Notes: generated from the sequence alone by a model not told the origin. Positions 44,616-59,010 are shown, counted from the stretch's first letter. The stretch: 64,000 bases of DNA from Porpolomopsis calyptriformis (GCA_951640195.1 OX621169.1:124001-188000), one strand, 5' to 3'. Program-made: numbers and translations.

Positions 44616-45790
44616 CTAATCGGATCCTTGCCACAGGCCATATCTTTTGCCAGGAGTAGTTTGCCAAAGTCGAATCGTACCTGTTTGATAATATTATGGC
44701 TGGAAAAAAAAGGGCGTATCGATCGCACTCACCATCCTCTAAACGAGATCCACGTTAGCGATTTTGCTGGATAAGCGTAAACACGTGACACGTACCACTT
44801 CCACTTGCATACATCTCACCATCGGGACTGAACTCGACACAATGTACCGGGCCATGATGACCCTTTAAGACCTCCATCTCCTCGCCATCCATCCCATGCA
44901 CCCTCACCCACTCATCGCCCAAGCTTCCAGTCACAAATCGGTCTTGGAATATGGGATGGATGGATGCAGAGGATGGGCAATACGGGAGCGTCATAGAATG
45001 TGTACCCGCGCCACCGTTAGGCAGTGATGGGATGAACGCTACCGTTGTCCCTGACGTCACAACGAGTCGATTCGTCGACAGAGAATATTCCATCGAAGTG
45101 ATCGGGTTCGCAAAACCGAGACATGTCGCGATTTTGTGTGTACGTAGGTCCCACCATCTGACAAATGTCGTTAAATTGTTAACCATCACGCGCGAAATTG
45201 CTCACTTGACCAGCCCGTCCTCGCCAGCACTAACACCCGTGTTTTCACCGAGACATACCACACTCTTCACCACCCCCTCGTGGGAGAGAGGGCCAGAGGA
45301 ATCTCGTAAGTAGTTGGGTTCCGCTTCTGGTTTCCCGAGATCGAACACCCTCACTTTCTTTTCTTGTCCACCGGTAAGGAGATGGGATGCGGTGGGTGAT
45401 ATCGCGACGCTGCGAACGATGTGATTGTGTGGGAAGGAGTGCAGGGCGTGTCCTGTATACGTGTCCCAAACTTTTCTAACAAATGCAATGTGTCATCAAA
45501 AAATATATCAGTGACATGAGGCAGGCCACTCACGCAGTGAAATCTGCACTTCCAGACGCGGCTCTCGAGCCATCATGTGAGAGCTTTGTGCTCCAAACGG
45601 CACCCTTGTGCCCGAGAAACGTGCCGATCCAATCTCCAGTCCATTCCCTCAACATCGGATTCCCATCTTTACAGCTTGACACGAGCAAAAACGTGCCGTC
45701 ATCCTGGATGGGCGAAAAGGAGAGGTGGGTGACGGGGCGAGTGTGACCTGGGGCGACGAGAGGTGTAGATTTTGGAGGGGGGGCTGACAT
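44616..45790 (-). CDS. STRAP: STRAP-like WD40 protein
   Basis: Exons 45534-45790, 45206-45475, 44796-45157, 44733-44738 (6 nt) and 44616-44680 give 960 nt, 319 aa. WD repeats are evident: GHTRPVTHLSFSP, GHKGAVWSTKLSHDGSRAAS, VWDTYTGHAL, HNHIVRSVAISP, SHEGVVKSVVCLGEN, WWDLRT, GHHGPVHCVEFSPDGEMYAS, and the C-terminal EDGTIRLWQTTPGKRYGLW typical of STRAP/UNRIP. In animals STRAP associates with the SMN complex in snRNP assembly and with TGF-beta receptors; in fungi the former role is the likelier. The tiny fourth exon restores the conserved Glu-Asp of the last WD strand. Confidence 0.88.
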
Positions 45791-46076
45791 TATTACTAAA
45801 TCTTTAAGTCGTAGAGCGAAAAGGATGGGGTTGGATAGTACAGGCGCACCGCGCACTGGCCTCGAGTAGAGAGAGAAGGAAAACGCAAAGTCACAAAGGA
45901 TTCAATTCGCTGGCACTCTACTTCGGCAGTCTCCGAATTTACCGAGTTCGCGTGTTCGATTCCCGTTCGAGCCAAAAATAAATTAATCAGCAGATCGTGC
46001 CTGAGCACGTCATGGTTGGGCGATATAGCAGTATAAGATCGGAATCCAGCCCGTTCACCGCTGCTTACCTTCCACC

Positions 46077-48804
46077 ATGTCTTCAGCCCTCCGGATTGGC
46101 AAGCGCATCGTTGGCTACTCTGAGCCCACCGCTCAGGTCGTATCCTCGAAAGATTGGGTCTATAAACTTGTGAAGGATCCAAAGCGTCGTGTCCGTCCTT
46201 CCTTTTCTTCCCCACCATGCTCTAATCGCCAGCCTTCTTCAGGTCCTCGATTATTTTATCAATCTATTCCCTATCGTGGGTTGGATCACACGATACAGTC
46301 CGTCTCCTCGATCGTTCTTGACCCTCACTAACACCGTTCACGCCCTCCAGACTTGGGTTGGTTGTGTGGCGATCTTGTCGCCGGCTTAACCGTTGGCATA
46401 GTCCTTGTACCCCAATCCATGTCTTACGCTCAGGTCTTCCCAACCTCTCACACTTTTACTATTCTCCTCACTCACCCTCTAGCTCGCAACTCTTCCCCCT
46501 CAATATGGCTTATATTCTTCATTCATCGGCGCGCTCACTTACTGCGTGGGTTCCTCCCCTCTACATTTACAGCGCAATCACATTTTCCATAGTTCTTTGC
46601 CACTTCTAAAGATGTCTCCATCGGCCCTGTGGCCGTCATGTCTCTCACCGTTTCCCAAATCATCAAGCACGTGGATGATCAGTATCCCAAACTTTGGGGT
46701 GGCCCCCAGATTGCAACCACCATCGCCTTTGTTTGTGGCTTCGTCGTGCTCGCTATCGGTTTACTTCGCCTTGGCTGGATCGTCGACTTCATTCCCGCCC
46801 CAGCTATCAGCGGTTTTATGACAGGCTCTGCTCTCAATATCATCGCAAGCCAAGTTCCAGGCCTCATGGGTATAACGGGTTTCAAGTACGTCCATCTTCC
46901 CCATCGCATTCGTCCACGATCCCGATCGGCTATCGTTTCAGCACAAGGGATGCAACCTTTCATGTCATCGTCAACACTCTCAAAGGACTACCAAACACGC
47001 GAATGGACGCTGCTTTTGGCCTCGTCGGTCTCTTCGTCCTTTACTCGATTCGGGTAGCTTGTGTCTCTCTCTCCAAGCGGTATCCTCGCAGAGGTCAGAT
47101 TCGAGCACCCGATCATTATCTTAGCCATTGATTGTTCTTTAACCAGCTCGCCTTTTCTTCTTCTTCTCCGTATTGAGGAATGCATTTGTCATTCTCATCC
47201 TCACCCTTGCGGCTTGGCTATATACTCGGCATAGCCGTTCCAAGTCTGGGGCATACCCAATCAAAATATTGGGAACAGTCCCTCGTGGATTCCAACACAT
47301 AGGACGACCGACGATTGATCCTAACCTTGTCAAGGCTCTTGCTACCCAATTGCCAGTCGCGACTATTATTCTACTGCTCGAACATATTGCTATCGGAAAA
47401 TGTGAGTTATTATAACTCCTTCCCGCCGATTCAAATTGTCTTATCCCCCTATAGCATTCGGCAGAGTCAACGGTTACAAAATCAACCCGAATCAGGAGCT
47501 AATCGCCGTTGGCGTCACAAACACCATCGGGTCATGCTTTCACGCATATCCTGCAACTGGCTCGTTTTCTCGCACAGCATTACAATCTCAATCTGGAGTC
47601 CGTACTCCGGCTTCTGGAATTATTTCCGCCATTGTCGTCATCTTTGCTCTCTATGGCCTCACCCCTGCCTTCTATTGGATTCCCACCGCTGGCCTTGCGG
47701 CAGTTATCATACACGCGGTTGGTAACCTCATCGCTTCTCCCGCTCAGGTCTACTCCTATTGGCAAGTTTCCCCGCTTGAATTTTTCATTTGGGTCGCTGC
47801 CGTTCTTGTCACGGTCTTCTCCACAATCGAAGACGGCATCTACACCTCTATATGCGCATCCTTGGCCCTTCTTCTCATTCGCGTCGCCCGTCCCCGCGGA
47901 TATTTCCTCGGAAAATTGACTCTACAATCTCAATCACCCGATTCCAAAGCCGGAACAACTCGAGAGATCTTTGTGCCTTTGACGGGTGACGGCGTCACCA
48001 ATCCCGACGTGAAAGTCGGTCCACCGTCGCCAGGGGTGATTGTTTATCGTTTTGAGGAGGGCTACCTATACCCAAACTCATCCATCTCGAATGGTGCTCT
48101 CGTTGACTACGTGAAAGCGAACATGAGGCGGGGCAAGGATATGTCACATGTTAAACCTAGCGATCGTCTATGGAACGACCGCGGCCCAAGTCGATTTGGT
48201 GCAGACGCTGATAGGCTCGAGAATGAGGGAAAGCCTCTGTTGCACGCTATCGTCCTCGACTTTTCGGCTGTGTATGTCTTTTTCTTTTTCTTTTTCTTGC
48301 ATAAATCACCTCAACCTCATCATTGTCATTCAACCCAAAGTCCGCAAATTGACATAACAGCCGTTCAGTCTCTGATCGACACGCGCACTGAAGTCGAGAG
48401 ATGGACAGATCACCCAGTAGAGGTTAGTTCAAACCATCCGCCTTTTTCGACGACAACGATCCTATCTATTCCTTTTGCAGTTCCACTTCGCAAGTATACT
48501 CTCGCCCTGGATCCGACGCGCATTGATTGCCGGTGGTTTTGGTACCGGTATCCCATCGTCCCAGGCACCTACCGAAGTCGCCTCTGTCGTTCCCCCTCAA
48601 CCAAGCATCGAGGAACACTGTCACGTTCCTACGACCAACGATGATCTTGAAGCAACCGAAGTCAAGCATAAAAGTGGGGGGCTGTCAGAAAACCAGTGCC
48701 AGTCCTTGCCGCTCAACGATACACCCTTTTTCCATCTCGATCTTGCCGCAGCTGTCCGTGCCGCAGAAAGCGCATTGGAAAAGAAGCCAGCCGGGGCTGC
48801 GTGA
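46077..48804 (+). CDS. SulP-family sulfate permease with STAS domain
   Basis: A membrane transporter, probably importing sulfate at the plasma membrane. The N-terminus is MSSALRIGKRIVGY. Family signatures are clear: DLVAGLTVGIVLVPQSMSYAQ (46375-46433), PPQYGLYSSFIGALTYC then FFATSKDVSIGPVAVMSL, FMTGSALNIIASQVPGL, and SRTALQSQSGVRTPASGI (47570-47620). About ten hydrophobic segments are spread over the exons. The C-terminal STAS region starts near VLDFSAV (48255) and continues after an intron with ITAVQSLIDT. The first five exons were placed (46077-46190, 46243-46297, 46351-46433, 46483-46545, 46593 onward). Later introns lie near 46890-46990, 47085-47175, 47400-47455, 48270-48350 and 48425-48478. 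The ATG is the first in frame. Confidence 0.87.
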
Positions 48805-49214
48805 TAGACAATACCAGCCAAGGCCACTGCGAATGCAATCGAACATTATCATATGATTCTTCATGACTGTTATTATTCCATTTTTCTGTCACGATCTACT
48901 TTGCATGATGAAGTTTGCCATGAGCATGATATCTCATTTATAATCACCCTTCCCCAGTTTACGATCCGTTAAGATATCCTCAACATCATTCGTTCGTCGC
49001 CACAGTGTTACAAGTGGCGTAAAGAGACAGGCTTTGGTTGCAGGAACAAGACTTCTATTAGAAACTAAGACATGTAAATGCTAAACCGCCCTAGAGACAT
49101 AAGTATATGCGAATGGCTGGGAAAAATACAAAAGGGAATACACATATCATCTTCAACGGTGGCTCGTTCCCTCTTTATTGTTACCGCCGGAAAAAGGGTA
49201 CCTCGATGCTGCAT
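48805..49214. other. Convergent intergenic region
   Basis: It lies between the stop of the permease (+) and the end of the reverse-strand coding segment. AT-rich tracts fit 3' UTRs; no gene seen. Confidence 0.5.
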
Positions 49215-50287
49215 CACGGGCGCTTCGAGGTCGTGAGATTAGAGCTTGGCCGAACAGCACCAAAATTTGATATTAGATTGACGCTGCTCAGGCGTGGCAG
49301 GCGAATCTTAAGAGACGGCGTTGTAGATGATGGTGGTTGGGGAGCTACATGAGCGGGAGAAGAAGTGGGGAGGAGTGGTGCAGGGGTAGAGCTTGGCGTT
49401 GCTGGCTGTTGGCGATTTGGAAGGCAGATCAACTTTTTCTCTCTTCTTTCTTTGTCCGTCGCGGAAACATCCTCCCGTCCCTCTTTATCCGCAACTCCGC
49501 CCTCATCTCTTTCTTTTCGTTTCTTCCCTCTCCCTCGCAGTTCGGTATCTTCCTTCCCAATTTCTTCCGATAGTTTTGATGGCCGGCCGTTGCGCTTCCG
49601 CGGACTGGATGTGGGCTATGGTTCAGGCAATCAGTCAGTCACTAGAGTATTGCAACCATAAATTGATGAATTCACTCTACCTTAACAGGTGGGGGAGATA
49701 AGCTGGGTGCCGTTTCTGACGTGTCCAGACCGTTCAGGGCGATACACCGGATCTCTCTGGTTTCAAGCTACAAGTGAAAGATGTTATTTTCATACGTCAG
49801 TTATACAAGAAACCTTTGGTCGTCTACCTTGGAATTAGTGGGACTGGTCTTAAGTTTGGACGCTGAAGATGGTAATTGGCGGGTTTGTGGCGTTGATCCT
49901 TTTGCCTTCGAGCTCTCTGCGATTTGTCCTTCGGGAGGCTTGGCGAGCTACAAGAGAAGATTATATTGGGAACGAGTTGAATAGTAGTCATGCCAAATCA
50001 CCTCTGGAATACTCCTATTTTTGCTCCTGGATCGCAGATCCCTCGTGGCTTCAGTCTGCGTGGCGCCTGCAGACCTTCTACTCCGAGATGTATGCAACGA
50101 CACTCTGGGTGCCAGAGATGAACCAGAGCCTTCGATATTCGACTCTGGGACTTTCCTTGGACCACCACGCTGTAAGATTTTGTGAGTCGAGGCATTGTAA
50201 AGGGGAAAATGGTACTTTATCATACCCTCTTGTTAGCCTTTTGCTCTTGGTGTGGCGGCTCTGCCTCCGTTTGGACACTTCTATCAA
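49215..50287 (-). CDS. Lys/Arg/Pro/Ser-rich reverse-strand exons, probably 3' part of the Rco1-like gene
   Basis: Consecutive reverse-strand exons with good GT-AG borders read RGGPRKVPESNIEGSG..., LAKPPEGQIAESSKAKG..., LETREIRCIALNGLDTS..., PTSSPRKRNGRPSKLSEEI... and end LTTSKRP-stop at 49215. The compositional bias (basic clusters KKRKERDE, Pro/Ser tail) suits a disordered nuclear protein tail. The block begins only about 10 bp past the stop I read for the Rco1-like ORF. One gene with an unresolved splice near 50300-50400 is likelier than two. An alternative reading of the first exon is RWLIEVSKRRQSRHTK. Confidence 0.5.
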
Positions 50288-50295
50288 CCATCTCT

Positions 50296-52516
50296 CTATG
50301 ACTGCCAGTTGCGGGGGAACTCGTCCTTATCAAATTTCTCAGTCCACAAAGTATCTGAATTTAAGGAAGTTGTCAGATTCAGTATAAGGGGTATGGAAAG
50401 AAACCAGCCTCGGCCGCTTTGACAGCTTCCAAATCGTGAGGAGGCCCGGAATACCCGGGAGTCGTCTCTTCTTGGTCCTCCAAAGAGCTCAAGGACGTCA
50501 GAGGTGACGACATGTCTGATAGTATGTCTGCATCTCTGGTGCTGCGGTCCGGTCAATTTAGTTCGAAGGTGGGCACTCGAGACATACCTGGGACTTGCAT
50601 TCTGTGCCTTACCAACCTTGTTCCAGAAATCCAACACAATGGCTCGCTCAGGAACCCTGTAACGTCGACCATTGATCCATATTTCATCCACTGCAACATT
50701 ATTCTGATGCATGAAAGCTGTTTGAGTACGTGTGACTTCAATGTTACCATTGTTGAATTGGTTCTGCTTCGTTATGACAATCGGAGGTGCATTGTGTTTG
50801 GGTATTCGCCGTTTAGGGCGCTATGGATCAACTGTCAGCGTCGATTTCGAGTCAACACCGACCAGGGAACTTACAAGAAGTTGATCTGCATGATTTGGAC
50901 ACATCCACTTCTTACCAAATGGCGGCATATTTGGAAGAGGGGGGTCAAGACAATCGAGGTGCCAATGTAGAGGACAGTGATCACAGGACACAATACTCTT
51001 CCACACCCCGGTTTCTGCAGAACTCTGAAGGAACTTTGATGGACGGGCTGGTGATTGCTTAGAAGCCGTAAGCCCTCCAGGAAGTGCAGACGTGCCACAT
51101 CGAAAGCATAACACCGGTGCGCCGTTACGATCCCTTAACCGATGAGGATCACGATCTTCCAGCTGGCCATGACGGCTGTGATAACGGTCAGTTTTGATGC
51201 AAGGTGTGTAGGAATGATGTACTTCAGTCGAGGTTGCTTGATTGCCGCTCCATCAACATAAGTGCCTCTTGGACCAGTGACAACTATTTGAAAAACTGGT
51301 TTTATCTCCTGTCGATGATATAAACAGTGGCAATACTCACCATCTTTGAAAAACGTTCGAATGTCTTCTGGAAGTTGATATTCTGCAGGAAGACTGGTGT
51401 GTACGTGATGGATGAGAGGTGATAGAAAGGATGGTGGTGGCCTTGGAGGTGGGTTCTGAGAATAGTAATTAAAATAGAGATGAAAGAGCGAATACTTCAG
51501 ACTTACCTTGCGAATCGTGCAACCGGGACAAAACCATCTACTATCTCCTTCGGGAAGATCTGTAAGTTCCATTGGTGGATCCAGACACCAAAAATGAAAT
51601 GCCCGAGGGCATCCATCACAATACACCAAAGCTCCTTGAGAATGACAGGCCGAACAATGATCTTCGTTGAGCTGGCCAGCCAATGAAGTGAGAATACGAT
51701 TTCCAGAAGCATGAGGGTGGTGGCTGGACAGGCTGAGGGGAGGATCAGGAGAATGTAAAGATATCATTTTGGGCTCTTCTTTGACACAGACAAGGGCGGA
51801 ATCAGTCTCTCTTGCTTTGCCTTTGTCCTTTCTACCATCTTGTGCGTATCCATTAGGCTTGACAAACGTCCCTTCGTTCGAGTTTGGCATAGAATTAGCG
51901 CGAGAGATAGGAAGATCATCCGAGTCCAGCGTTATGATGAGAGGATCTGAATCCACCTGAAAGGACGATACCTGCTCAGCGTCGTTGAAACCCGTCATAT
52001 CTGGGGCGACTGTTGAACCGTTCATATTGCGAGCGGAAGCACGCTGGGCACGACCTGTGACTCGACTGGTTGATGTGGCGGGTACGAGAATACGATATAT
52101 ATAGCGGATCCGGAAGGGCGCAAGAGATTTGGTTGGGTACAATAGTAGCAGAAAAAGGAATCAATATGATTGTATACTTGAAAAGTTTGGGTTGAAGAGA
52201 CTCACCCTCTCTCGACCCTGGCTCGTTTTCTTCTCGGTCCACTGGCTTCCGGTGAACCCAGTGCCCCAGTGATATGCATGGAATAGGTGGATCCTGGATC
52301 GGTTGCAGGCAAATAGGAAAAGAGAGTAGCTGGTTTTCGCGGGTCGTGTTTGGGCCCGGACTGCTGGGTAGAAAACAAGAACGGTGGACCTGGTAGAATC
52401 TCCGTGGCTAGAGCGGGGTCTCCTTCCAGGTGTGGTGGTTGGATTATGGTCACTCCTGGTAACAGATATCTAGGTACGGTAGCCATTCCAGGTGTGCTTT
52501 CCATTCCTCCAGCCAA
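50296..52516 (-). CDS. RCO1: Rco1-like double PHD-finger protein
   Basis: The start is MAGGMESTPGMATVP (52516). An N-terminal basic segment (PRRKRARVERG) is followed, after introns, by PHD finger 1 (about 51535-51675: CSACHSQGALVYCDGCPRAF with the later WCLDPP and WFCPGC). A linker with RGTYVDGAAIKQPRLK follows. PHD finger 2 (about 50895-51110) reads LCFRCG, CDHCPLHWHLDCLDPP, KWMCPNH, and the following segment is KRRIPKHNAPPIV. Two spaced PHD fingers with this linker match Rco1, a subunit of the Rpd3S histone deacetylase complex that acts on H3K36-methylated coding chromatin. The C-terminal border is uncertain. The stop at 50296 is reached through an intron at about 50346-50390, but splicing into the 49215-50287 exons is plausible. 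Confidence 0.7.
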
Positions 52517-52858
52517 GGTTTGGGGCAGTTCAAGGGCGCGGTTGAAAGGTAGAACAAGTTCAGTGAGACAGGATTGCAGTACTTAGTAAACTCAAGCCCA
52601 AATCTATGGCACCGGCTGTCCACTATCCCTACGATATCTCAACATGACAATCCGCTGCCATCCATCACGAAGCTCAGGCTCAGGAGCTGTACAAATCAAA
52701 TATCCAACTAATGCACTTAAGGTAGTGCCACCAGCCAACCACTCTCTAGATGAAAGAGTGCAGGGTACACATGTGGGGGTGACATTATAACTTGATGTGT
52801 TATCAAAAGAAATTACCAAGGAACAAGGAATGTGGATTCATCCTCCTGTGTATGGACC
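52517..52858. other. Intergenic between the Rco1-like gene and VMA1
   Basis: Both genes read on the minus strand, so this holds the VMA1 3' UTR and the Rco1-like promoter. A 71-codon open frame here (52604-52819) has no support. Confidence 0.5.
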
Positions 52859-55251
52859 TCATTCTGCCATCTGACGAAACTTCTCCTGGATCTCGACATA
52901 AAGTCTGTCCAATTTCGATTTGACTTGATCGTTCCCTTGTGATGGTGACTGTGGAACATCAGACAAGTTCTCTCGAGAAACAATGTCCCTACTAACCTCA
53001 AACTTCATCTGTGACAACTTGAATATCAAATCGCTGGCTGAGTCCTTGATCTTGGTAAACGTCAGATCACCTTGAGCCACGGCCTTGAGCGCTGCGTCGT
53101 GGAACCCAACAAAGTTGCGCAACATAGCTGAGGTCTTGTAGAATGGGCAGTATCGGTCGTACTCGCTCATGCCATTCTGCTGCAAAAAATCATCTTTGAG
53201 CATGCGGGCAACCTCCAAAGTGATCTTGTCGCTTTCTCCCAGTGCACTCTTGCCAACAAGTTGAACAATCTCCGCCAGGTCTTCCTCCTTCTGAAGAATC
53301 TCCTTGGTCTTTACTCGCAACTCGACAAAACCAGGTTCAGTCGCCTCGTAATATGGTTCCAAAACTTTGGTGTATTTGGAATACGACAAGTTCCAGTTGA
53401 CCGACGGAAAATGTTTTCTTTGGGCCAACTTCTTATCAAGACCCCAGAACACTTGGACGATTCCAAGAGTGGCAGACGTAACGGGATCTGAAAAGTCACC
53501 TCCTGGAGGCGAGACACTTTGATGGATCCGTAAATCAGCAAAGAAAATACATCGGTCAGCCAGGGTAAATTGTGACACTAACGCTCCCACGATTGAAACC
53601 GTACCCTGTCGCGCGGGGTTTCCAATACAGACAACCTTTCCTGCACGTTCATAGAAACTAGCAAGTTTTGTTCCAAGATAAGCAGGGTAGCCTGAATCGG
53701 CAGGCATCTCTGCCAGGCGACCAGAGATTTCCCGGAGAGCCTCTGCCCAACGTGAAGTTGAGTCCGCCATCATAGCCACGTTGTTGCCCTGATCACGGAA
53801 GTATTCTGATAAAGTGATACCTGTATAGATGGATGCTTCACGAGCAGCAACAGGCATGTTTGATGTGTTCGCAACAAGAGTAGTACGCTTCATGATGGGC
53901 TCTCGACGGTCCCCGATGTCCATAGTCAGTTCGGGGAACTGGAAAGGTATAACTTATGTGTTGGATTGGGCAATGATAAATGCTTACATCCATTAACACT
54001 TCAGCCATCTGCATGTATGGTGAGTGGACGATCCGTGTCATTTGTATAGAACTGTCGTACCTCATTTCCACGCTCCCCGCAGCCGACGTATATAATGATG
54101 TCACTGTTGGAAAATTTGGACAAGGCTTGCGATATAACGGTCTTCCCGCAACCAAATGCGCCTGGAATGGCCGTGGTACCACCTTGTACACATCTAATGT
54201 TGTTTAGATATTCAAACTTCGAATCGGTGCAACAGTCAAGCGTACGGGAAAAGGGCATCTAGAATTCTCTGACCGGTGAGAAGAGGATAGTTAGCCGTCT
54301 GCTTTGCGGCTACTGGACGGGGGGCCCGAACAGGCCATAGTTGCATCATGGCGTGTTTCGTAGTCTTTCCTTCGAATTCAGTTTCTACAACCACGTCCTT
54401 GATATTAAAATTAGATTGTTGAGGGTCAGCCAAATGCCAATTATGCTATTGATACTTACATCTACAGAATAACTGCCTTTCTCGGCGATATGCGTGATCG
54501 TGCCAAGTGCTCGGGGGGACAACATGATCTTGTGATTATTAACCAAGGAATTCTCGTAGACACTTCCAAAAACATCGCCCCCAGTGACATGATCTCCGAT
54601 CTGTGTGTGTGAGATGAATGTGAACGTCCAGACTATCTCACTCGTGTTACTTACCTTCAATGTTGCGGGTGTGAAATCCCATTTCAGTGATCGGTCCAGC
54701 GCTTGGGTGTTAATTCCGCGAGGAATGTATATAGACTTGGATAGTTCTTGGATGGCCTGGAAAGAACTCGATTAATTATCCCAGATAAGTGGGTGTAGCG
54801 CAAGCGTACCCGAAGTGGCCGTTGGATTCCATCGACAATGTTCCCCATCAATCCTATCATCATTAATACAGTAAACAGTAAACTCGAGGACAGCAAAATA
54901 TACCTGGACCTAGCTCCACACTAAGGGGTTTGCCAGTTCGCAAGACGGGGTCACCGACTGTCACACCAGATGTCTCCTCGTAGACCTGTATGGTCACCTT
55001 ATCGGCGTCAATTCGAATGACCTCTAAAATAGTGATGATTAACCGTCAACGGAAAAAATGGAAGGAGGGTGAGTACCTCCAACCAATTCGTCGTGCCCCA
55101 CGCGCACAAGCTCGTACATAGCTGCTCCTGTCATATTCTCCGCGACGACTACAGGGCCCGACACGCCAAATACCTGGCCAAACATGGACTCGCGGTCTTC
55201 ATCACGGATTCTGGCTAGGTGTTTCTTTGCGTTCGGAAGTGCGCCAGCCAT
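52859..55251 (-). CDS. VMA1: V-type proton ATPase catalytic subunit A
   Basis: Eleven exons: 55077-55251, 54904-55023, 54810-54853, 54655-54756, 54460-54600, 54246-54397, 54061-54193, 53988-54008, 53583-53938, 52997-53516 and 52859-52948. They sum to 1854 nt, 617 aa, the usual length of the family. The Walker A GAFGCGKT (K262), [44 protein letters not shown] and PPGGDFSDP are all present. It hydrolyses ATP in the V1 head to drive proton pumping into vacuole and endosomes. No intein interrupts the CGERGNE site as in some yeasts; an ordinary 52-bp intron follows it. It shares a short promoter with RPT1. Confidence 0.96.
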
Positions 55252-55387
55252 ATTTGCCCCTTATGAACTGCAGAAACGACCAAAAAGTAAAGTCGGGATG
55301 AGGTAATTAGCTGTCACGTGCAAAGGAACTGACGCGTACAGCCATCGAAACCATTCGAGCACGTACCACCATCGGATTATAATCAGA
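55252..55387. promoter_or_regulatory. 136-bp bidirectional promoter VMA1/RPT1
   Basis: It is the only space between the divergent start codons of VMA1 (55251) and RPT1 (55388). It contains an E-box in the context GTCACGTG (55313-55320) and no clear TATA box near either start. Co-regulation of the two genes is inference. Confidence 0.65.
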
Positions 55388-57306
<1,919 letters not shown>

Positions 57307-57490
57307 GTCCAGAATGTCAAGGGAAGGATGTAATACAGCTGCCAGTATTTTCTTACAAGCATGAGATATGGTTAAGTAGGAGATGGGTCCATAGATATGC
57401 ATGTTGATATCAGGCGAAAACGACGCGGGGTAACAGCGCCTGACTTGTCCAAACTGCCGGACAATCATCCTCCAGTCACTCATAATATCC

Positions 57491-58989
57491 ATGCTCACAG
57501 CTTGCTTGAGGCTAACAAGCCAAACACCTTTCCATCCTCGTCAATATCACGGCGCACCACCAGAGATTGTTAGTCTGTTAACCCAGTTTGCATCTCACCC
57601 CCCTCGCCCGCTGAATCTGTCTACACTGCTTTCGTTTGGTCGTCCCCTAACTCCCGAGTCTACACTCCGTTCAGCTTCGTATGTTCTTTCTGAGATTCCT
57701 CGCAGGCTGGCGACACGCGTTCGCTCTCTCCAGGGATTGCCCTTTATCGTCGGAATGAATCCATACGTCGCTACCACTCTCCATGCTTACAGAGAAAGTT
57801 TCAAGTGTCTAGCCACATACCCTCCAGTCCAGAGTCTAGAGGAGAATGCACGGTTTGCTACACAGTTGGATGCTCTCGTTCACAATCATGCTAATGACAT
57901 CCCAACCTTGGCAAAAGGGCATGCCATCATTTTTTTCATTGTTCGTCTCCCCGCTCTCATCACTTTCAAAGGTTCCAAGAATGTTCTCGTTACATGACCC
58001 CCACCGAGATCAGCAATTTTCTCGATGGTGCTATTAGAAATCGGATCTCAGTGCGGTTAATTGCAGAACAACACATCGCGCTCTCACAAGCAATAAACAA
58101 CCCTCAACCAGACGATATCCACGTTGGAGTCGTCAACTTGGCATGCTCCCCCTCCAAGATGATCAAGACTTGCGCGTCGTTCGTCAGCGATTTATGCAAT
58201 GCAACCTTAGGCGCGAGTCCCTCCGTCGTGATAGATGGGCATGCCGATGCTACCTTTGCGTACGTTCAATCCTCTCCACTCCCGTCTGTCATCTGATCTA
58301 GACCGGATCTTCCTTAGATATGTTCCAGTCCATCTCGAATATATTCTCACAGAAATCCTGAAAAACTCATTCCGGGCAACAGCAGAGGCTCATCACAAAC
58401 TTCACAAATCGAACCATGATCTTCCTCCGGTGATGATCACGATTTCTCCCCCTCACCCCGGTGTAGATCACAACGGCGCAAGTCCCAAGTTTTTATCAAT
58501 GAGAGTGCGAGATCAAGGAGGCGGGGTATCACGAAGCAATATGATGCGTATATTTTCGTATGCTTTTACAACTGCCGATCAGGGACGTGTCGATGATGAC
58601 AAACATACCGCCATGCCGTGTGCCAGCGAACATACCGGAGAGGACCCGACTATCGGTTTGGGCTGTATTAGTGAAGGAAGTCTGTTCAGTGAGATTACAA
58701 GAAAGGGGCTACAGTCCAGCATTGGGACTATTGCTGGCTTGGGCTATGGGCTCCCTATGAGTAGATTATATGCCAAGTAAGTCATGCCAGTATTGTTGTT
58801 ATGTTAAGCCCAAATCTTCTAACATCTATAAGGTATTTCAGGGGTTCACTGGATCTTGTTTCATTGGATGGATGGGGTAAACAACTTGGTGGGAATCTGA
58901 TCTATTTTTTACTGATAAGTGTTTTTTCAGGTAGTGATGTTTTTGTAAAGCTGAGATGCCTAGATGAAGCTGGTGATGCAAAGATTTAA
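57491..58989 (+). CDS. Mitochondrial pyruvate dehydrogenase kinase family protein
   Basis: Exons 57491-57918, 57972-58259, 58318-58776, 58833-58876 and 58931-58989 sum to 1278 nt, 425 aa. The N-terminus (MLTACLRLTSQTPFHPRQYHG) looks like a mitochondrial presequence. The BCDHK/PDK helical domain includes LPFIVGMNPYVA and YMTPTEISNFLDGAIRNRIS. The GHKL ATPase part has the N-box EILKNSFRA (E251, N255), the G1 motif DQGGG and the G2 motif GLGYGLPMSRLY. These kinases phosphorylate the E1 subunit of pyruvate or branched-chain dehydrogenases. The first intron (57919-57971) uses a GC donor, required by frame. The gene ends 21 bp before the TE5 LTR. Confidence 0.9.
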
Positions 58990-59010
58990 ACTTGTTCTAT
59001 GTTGGAAATT

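Noticed and set aside
45858..45975. tRNA-like 3' half: TTCGATTCC T-loop and an end TCGAGCCA
   Set aside because: No matching 5' acceptor strand, A box or anticodon arm at the right distance; the T stem has a mismatch. Probably chance or a worn fragment.
47139..47333. Reverse-strand frame inside the permease
   Set aside because: Shadow of the transporter exons on the plus strand.
54061..54193. Possible VMA1 intein
   Set aside because: The P-loop and CGERGNE sequence are continuous; the interruption after GNE is an ordinary short intron.
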